Part shown: one piece after another, positions 6,150-9,122 of the stretch
Layout of the letters: each line of letters opens with the position of its first letter
How positions within the stretch are numbered: the stretch's first letter is position 1
Origin: Zetaproteobacteria bacterium
GTDB taxonomy: Bacteria; Pseudomonadota; Zetaproteobacteria; Mariprofundales; Mariprofundaceae
Assembly: GCA_021545595.1 (NCBI GenBank)
Contig: JAJRVG010000086.1
Location: 1 to 9,122 of the forward strand
Reading direction: 5' to 3'
Length of the DNA stretch: 9,122 bases
Notes under the pieces: model-generated
What the model saw: the letters and a program-made list of their open reading frames with translations, nothing else
The model's database searches: none
What the model was told of the DNA's origin: nothing
Translations under genes and position numbers: made by a program

Positions 6150-6226
6150 CGGGGCGTAGCGCAGCCTGGTAGCGCACCAGACTGGGGGTCTGGTGGTCGG
6201 AGGTTCAAATCCTCTCGTCCCGACCA
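6150..6226 (+). tRNA. tRNA-Pro, anticodon GGG
   Basis: This is a 77 nt complete cloverleaf with encoded CCA. The acceptor stem CGGGGCG pairs with CGTCCCG (one G-T wobble). D-arm: GCGCAGCCTGGTAGCGC. Anticodon stem CCAGA (6177-6181) pairs with TCTGG (6189-6193) around loop CTGGGGG, placing GGG at 6184-6186, which reads CCC and CCU proline codons. T-arm: GGAGGTTCAAATCCTC, with the invariant GTTCAAAT. C1 at the 5' end, rather than G, is characteristic of bacterial proline tRNAs. No Rho-independent terminator is visible before pcm, whose proposed start is 34 nt downstream. Confidence 0.98.
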
Positions 6227-6260
6227 TTTCGCAAATAATTAATACAACGGTCTGCCCTTT

Positions 6261-6917
6261 TTGAACGAATTGCATACAAAACTTACTTTTGAACGCCCGC
6301 GCAAGCGGATGGTGGCTGAACAGCTGGTTCCCAGGGGTATTGATGATCCCCGTGTGCTTGAGGCGATGTCGATAGTTCCACGTCACCTTTTTATTGATCC
6401 GGCTCTGGGTAGTCATGCCTATCAGGACTCCTCACTGCCTATTGGTGAAGGGCAGACTATCTCCCAGCCCTATATGGTTGCAAAAATGAGTCAGCTTCTT
6501 GAACTGAAGGGGGATGAGCGCGTGCTGGAGATCGGAACGGGCTGTGGCTACCAGACGGCAGTTCTCTCCCGCCTCTGCCGCCGTGTTTACACTGTTGAGC
6601 GTGTTGAATCGTTACATGAGCGTGCCAGGCAGAATCTGCGCAGGGCAAGACATGCCAATGTGATGCTGAAATGCGGGGATGGAATGCTTGGCTGGGAGGA
6701 GTATGCCCCCTTTGACGCGATTATCGTTACTGCAGGAGGGTTTGCCTCAGATCAGTGGCTTGCGCAGCTGCGGGATGGTGGTGTTCTTCTCTTCCCTGAG
6801 GGAAAGGGTGGAGCACACCGACTGGTACGGCGAAAAAAGGTCGGAGACCAAATAACGGAAGAGCAGTTTGATATGTGCACATTTGTACCGCTGCTGGAAG
6901 GAGTGAATCATCGTTGA
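6261..6917 (+). CDS. pcm: Protein-L-isoaspartate O-methyltransferase
   Basis: This is a SAM-dependent methyltransferase (up to 218 residues) that repairs isoaspartyl residues in aged proteins in the cytoplasm. Motifs: RGIDDPRVLEAMSIVPRHLF (25-44), the substrate-side signature LPIGEGQTISQPYMVAKM (59-76), the SAM-binding motif I VLEIGTGCGYQTAV (88-101), the acidic E113 in YTVERVE, PFDAIIVTAGG (about 151-161) and the C-terminal FVPLLEG. Length matches the family. The start is uncertain: the frame opens with TTG 6261 without a recognisable ribosome-binding site, while ATG 6309 would remove the RPRKR segment that aligns with the family N-terminus. pcm is usually followed by nlpD and rpoS; here yqaA lies between, and surE, its common partner, is not upstream. 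Confidence 0.93.
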   Translation: MNELHTKLTFERPRKRMVAEQLVPRGIDDPRVLEAMSIVPRHLFIDPALGSHAYQDSSLPIGEGQTISQPYMVAKMSQLLELKGDERVLEIGTGCGYQTAVLSRLCRRVYTVERVESLHERARQNLRRARHANVMLKCGDGMLGWEEYAPFDAIIVTAGGFASDQWLAQLRDGGVLLFPEGKGGAHRLVRRKKVGDQITEEQFDMCTFVPLLEGVNHR

Positions 6918-6924
6918 GCCTGTT

Positions 6925-7536
6925 GTGAATCGGGATGTGGAGAAGCAGGAGTCATGGCTTCGGCGCTGTTACCACTGGACGCTCTCGTGGGCAGACCGGC
7001 CGCATGCGCAGACGGCACTTTTTCTGATTGCCATGATTGAATCCAGCTTTTTTCCGATTCCTCCTGATATTCTTCTGATTGCCCTGGCACTGGGACGTCC
7101 CGAGAACAGTTTCAGGTATGCGGCAGTTTCAACGGCCGGTTCTACCATCGGTGCAGCTTTAGGCTATCTGATCGGCATGATGCTGTTTGTAGCCATTGCG
7201 ATGCCAGTGATTGAGTTTTACGATGTGATGGCGCAGTTTGACCTTGCTCAGCACTGGTTTAGCGAATATGGGGTTGCTGTCATCCTGATCGCAGGCTTCT
7301 CTCCTATTCCATTTAAGGTGTTTACCATTGCAGCCGGGGCTTTTGGCCTGCCCTTCCTCTGGTTTATGCTTGCGGCACTCATCTCCCGGGGTGCCAGATT
7401 CTATCTGGAGGCGGCTCTGCTGCACTGGGGCGGGCCAGAGTTGAGACAACTGGTTGAACGTCACTTTGAATGGATTACCATTGCAGTGACAATACTCGTA
7501 TTGGCTGGGTTTGCGGGATTATGGCTATTGCATTAA
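6925..7536 (+). CDS. yqaA: YqaA-type VTT/DedA-related membrane protein
   Basis: This is a 203-residue inner-membrane protein with the VTT (SNARE-associated/DedA-like) fold. Features: a polar N-terminus (1-28), then IESSFFPIPPDILLIALALG (38-57), the conserved acidic/proline hairpin; AGSTIGAALGYLIG (71-84); and the second signature GFSPIPFKVFTIAAGAFGLP (124-143) followed by SRGARFYLEA (154-163). Further hydrophobic helices lie at about 85-97 and 184-201. Start GTG 6925 is 7 nt after the pcm stop, without a strong ribosome-binding site, so coupling to pcm is likely. The last 16 nt overlap the nlpD start. VTT proteins have been linked to lipid scrambling and undecaprenyl-phosphate recycling; which of these YqaA does is not established by the sequence. 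Confidence 0.87.
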   Translation: MNRDVEKQESWLRRCYHWTLSWADRPHAQTALFLIAMIESSFFPIPPDILLIALALGRPENSFRYAAVSTAGSTIGAALGYLIGMMLFVAIAMPVIEFYDVMAQFDLAQHWFSEYGVAVILIAGFSPIPFKVFTIAAGAFGLPFLWFMLAALISRGARFYLEAALLHWGGPELRQLVERHFEWITIAVTILVLAGFAGLWLLH

Positions 7537-8285
7537 GAGTTATCTGCCTTATCGGCATTTTTGCCCTCACCGCCTGTTATAAAACGGAGTTGCCATCCTA
7601 TGACTACAGCAAACCCGGCTACAGCAAACAGAAAAAGAGCAGCAGCTACTCAACCTACAGGGTAAGAAAGGGAGATACCCTCTACAGTATCGGGAAACGC
7701 TTTGGTGTAGACCACAAGCTACTGGCGCGCCGGAACCATATCCGTTATCCCTATACCATCTATGTAGGGCAGCGGCTCTCACTGACCCGGGTGGCAGCAA
7801 AGCCGAGATATATGCCAATCCCCAAGAGCAGAAAGCCAAAAAGGTCGGTGAAGAGGAGTGCCTCTAGAAAGCCTTCCTCATCACACCGTCGGCCTGCTGT
7901 AAAAGGCTCTGTAAAGTTGCGGTGGCCACTTAATGCCAAGGTAACCAGCCGTTTTGGACGGCGTGGAAGCCGTATGCATGATGGTATTGATATAGGAGCG
8001 AAAGAGGGTACACCCATCTATGCAGCAGCAGCAGGTGAAGTGGTTTATTCAGATCATCGCCTGAGTGGTTATGGTAATTTGATCATTATTCGACATAGCA
8101 GTGATATGTTTACTGCTTATGCACACAATCAGCGCAATCTGGTACGTAAAGGCAGTCGGGTGAAAGCGGGTGCTGTGATTGCCAGAGTGGGCAGGACTGG
8201 GCGTGCAAGCGGGTTCCATCTGCACTTCGAGGTCAGGCGCGGTTCCACGCCTGTTGATCCTCTAGTCTACCTTCCACGTAAGTAG
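7521..8285 (+). CDS. nlpD: NlpD-type LysM/LytM (M23) lipoprotein with complete metal ligands
   Basis: This 254-residue lipoprotein starts at ATG 7521, chosen because it yields a textbook signal: RVICLIGIFALTAC, with lipobox LTAC and lipidated Cys19. The frame opens earlier (7470), but that would bury the signal. Domains: LysM about 46-88 (YRVRKGDTLYSIGKRFGV, then the VGQRLSL end), which binds peptidoglycan; a basic, Ser/Pro/Lys/Arg-rich linker (about 92-128); and LytM/M23 about 132-250. The zinc ligands of active M23 peptidases are all present: H153 and D157 (HDGID), H202 (YAHN) and the HLH pair H233/H235. E. coli NlpD lacks several of these and works only as an amidase activator, so this protein may itself cut peptidoglycan. 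It overlaps yqaA by 16 nt and precedes rpoS, the classic arrangement. Confidence 0.93.
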   Translation: MAIALRVICLIGIFALTACYKTELPSYDYSKPGYSKQKKSSSYSTYRVRKGDTLYSIGKRFGVDHKLLARRNHIRYPYTIYVGQRLSLTRVAAKPRYMPIPKSRKPKRSVKRSASRKPSSSHRRPAVKGSVKLRWPLNAKVTSRFGRRGSRMHDGIDIGAKEGTPIYAAAAGEVVYSDHRLSGYGNLIIIRHSSDMFTAYAHNQRNLVRKGSRVKAGAVIARVGRTGRASGFHLHFEVRRGSTPVDPLVYLPRK

Positions 8286-8333
8286 CATATTTATGCGATA
8301 TACATCCCTGATAAAAGAATCATAATTTCCGCC

Positions 8334-8356
8334 GATGGGTTGACTGATTTCCCATC
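8334..8356 (+). other. Hairpin in the nlpD-rpoS spacer
   Basis: GATGGG (8334-8339) and CCCATC (8351-8356) form a 6 bp stem around an 11 nt loop, 12 nt before the rpoS ribosome-binding site. No T-run follows, so it is not a terminator. It could be an rpoS leader structure; the loop also contains TTGACT, a -35-like hexamer with no good partner. Confidence 0.3.
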
Positions 8357-8368
8357 TATTAGATGCAT

Positions 8369-8373
8369 GGAGG
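8369..8373 (+). promoter_or_regulatory. rpoS ribosome-binding site
   Basis: GGAGG lies 5 nt before ATG 8379. It decides the start over the in-frame ATG 8367, which itself overlaps the GGAGG and has no site of its own. Confidence 0.75.
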
Positions 8374-8378
8374 CACAC

Positions 8379-9122
8379 ATGGCTAAACGGCGGAGTCTGG
8401 ATCCTATGACGCTCTATATGCGTGAACTTTCACGCTATAATCTGTTAACAGCTCAGGAAGAGATCGACTATTCCCGTGCGATTGCCAAAGGCGATGAATC
8501 TGCCCGCCAGAAGATGATCAACTCCAATCTCCGCCTTGTAGTCAAGATTGCCAGAAGATATATCAATCGTGGCCTTCCCCTTGCTGATATGATTGAAGAG
8601 GGGAATATCGGCCTGATGCGGGCTGTAGAGAAGTTTGATGATGCCCATGGCTGCCGTTTCTCCACCTATGCAACGTGGTGGATTCGCCAGTCGGTGGAGC
8701 GGGCCATTATGAATCAGGCACGAACCATTCGCCTGCCGGTTCATGTAGGTAAGGAGTACAACTCCATGCTACGCACCTCCAATGAGTTGCGCGCATCACT
8801 GGGCCGTGAGCCGACCGAGAATGAGATTGCCATGCGTATGGGTAAACCAAGTGCACGGATTCAGGCACTGCTGGGTGCCGCTGTTCCGACCGAGAGTGCT
8901 GACAGTACGCTGCATGATGATGGCGACTTTACACTCTATGATGTTACCGAAGATGAATCGGCCCAGCTTCCGGGCGATCACCTCGATTGCACGATCCGTG
9001 ATGATATGCTGATGGGGTGGATGGAGAAGCTGACACCGAAGGAGCGGGAGGTGGTTCGCCTCCGTTATGGTCTTGATAAGGTCAGTGACCCATGGACACT
9101 CGAGGCCATCGGCAGGCATATG
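8379..9122 (+). CDS. rpoS: RNA polymerase sigma factor RpoS (3' end outside window)
   Basis: These are the first 248 codons of a group 2 sigma-70 factor, the stationary-phase and general stress sigma factor. The frame stays open to the last base. Region 1.2 begins almost at once (DPMTLYMRELSRYNLLTAQEE, 8-28). Region 2 follows: INSNLRLVVKIARRY (47-61), DMIEEGNIGLMRAVEKFD (70-87) and the -10-recognising RFSTYATWWIRQSVERAIMNQ (93-113). Then comes RTIRLPVHVGKE (115-126), a form typical of RpoS rather than RpoD (IADQ-RTIRIP) or RpoH. Region 3 spans about 127-185, and region 4 opens with MEKLTPKEREVVRLRYGL, with the -35 helix-turn-helix cut at TLEAIGRHM. The position directly after nlpD supports the call. 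The leader before region 1.2 is only about 8 residues, much shorter than in E. coli RpoS. Confidence 0.93.
   Translation, partial: MAKRRSLDPMTLYMRELSRYNLLTAQEEIDYSRAIAKGDESARQKMINSNLRLVVKIARRYINRGLPLADMIEEGNIGLMRAVEKFDDAHGCRFSTYATWWIRQSVERAIMNQARTIRLPVHVGKEYNSMLRTSNELRASLGREPTENEIAMRMGKPSARIQALLGAAVPTESADSTLHDDGDFTLYDVTEDESAQLPGDHLDCTIRDDMLMGWMEKLTPKEREVVRLRYGLDKVSDPWTLEAIGRHM

Noticed and set aside
6135..6416. Minus-strand open frame of 93 codons containing GTRGFEPPTTRPPVWC
   Set aside because: This is the well-known false protein produced by reading the antisense of a proline tRNA; it also overlaps the pcm start.
7470..7520. Longer nlpD reading frame starting at 7470
   Set aside because: It would place 17 polar residues before a clear lipoprotein signal peptide, and lies entirely inside yqaA.
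1..9122. CRISPR array, phage genes, toxin-antitoxin pair or defence system
   Set aside because: No direct-repeat array, integrase, transposase or toxin-like small gene pair was seen; every gene of size belongs to a recognised cellular family.

Overview
This is a chromosomal housekeeping segment from a member of the Pseudomonadota. It has no phage genes, transposase genes or CRISPR array. The order pcm-yqaA-nlpD-rpoS, an ihfA-merR-tRNA-Pro block and LolC/LolD-type proteins point to a gamma-, beta- or zetaproteobacterium. A zetaproteobacterium is my weak guess; no marker in the window settles it. All protein genes and the tRNA read on the + strand.

Layout. (1) Positions 1-357 hold the C-terminal end of an ArsB/NhaD-type membrane transporter. 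(2) Positions 403-667 and 1898-2163 hold two diverged copies, in opposite orientation, of a ~265 bp element with terminal inverted repeats. They bracket a stand-alone Kef-type antiporter gene (707-1876). (3) Positions 2198-5360 form a tight lipoprotein-export operon: lolC/E, a TPR plus double cyclic-nucleotide-binding-domain protein, and lolD, with gaps of 3 and 4 nt. (4) Positions 5373-6226 hold a promoter with an IHF-like site in its spacer, ihfA, an overlapping MerR-family regulator gene, and tRNA-Pro(GGG). (5) Positions 6261-9122 hold the stationary-phase/envelope cluster pcm, yqaA, nlpD and rpoS, which runs off the window end after 248 codons.

The genes combine envelope maintenance (lipoprotein release by LolCD, a cell-wall LytM lipoprotein, a VTT/DedA-type membrane protein), protein repair (Pcm) and global regulation (IHF, RpoS).

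The least ordinary signals are these. The two inverted-repeat elements have arm sequences that changed between copies while staying self-complementary, and their shared open frame shows no coding signature. A nucleotide-sensor-like protein is embedded between lolC and lolD, with one cNMP pocket that looks intact and one that looks degenerate. The IHF-like site sits inside the ihfA promoter. The NlpD retains the full set of LytM zinc ligands, which the E. coli protein has lost.
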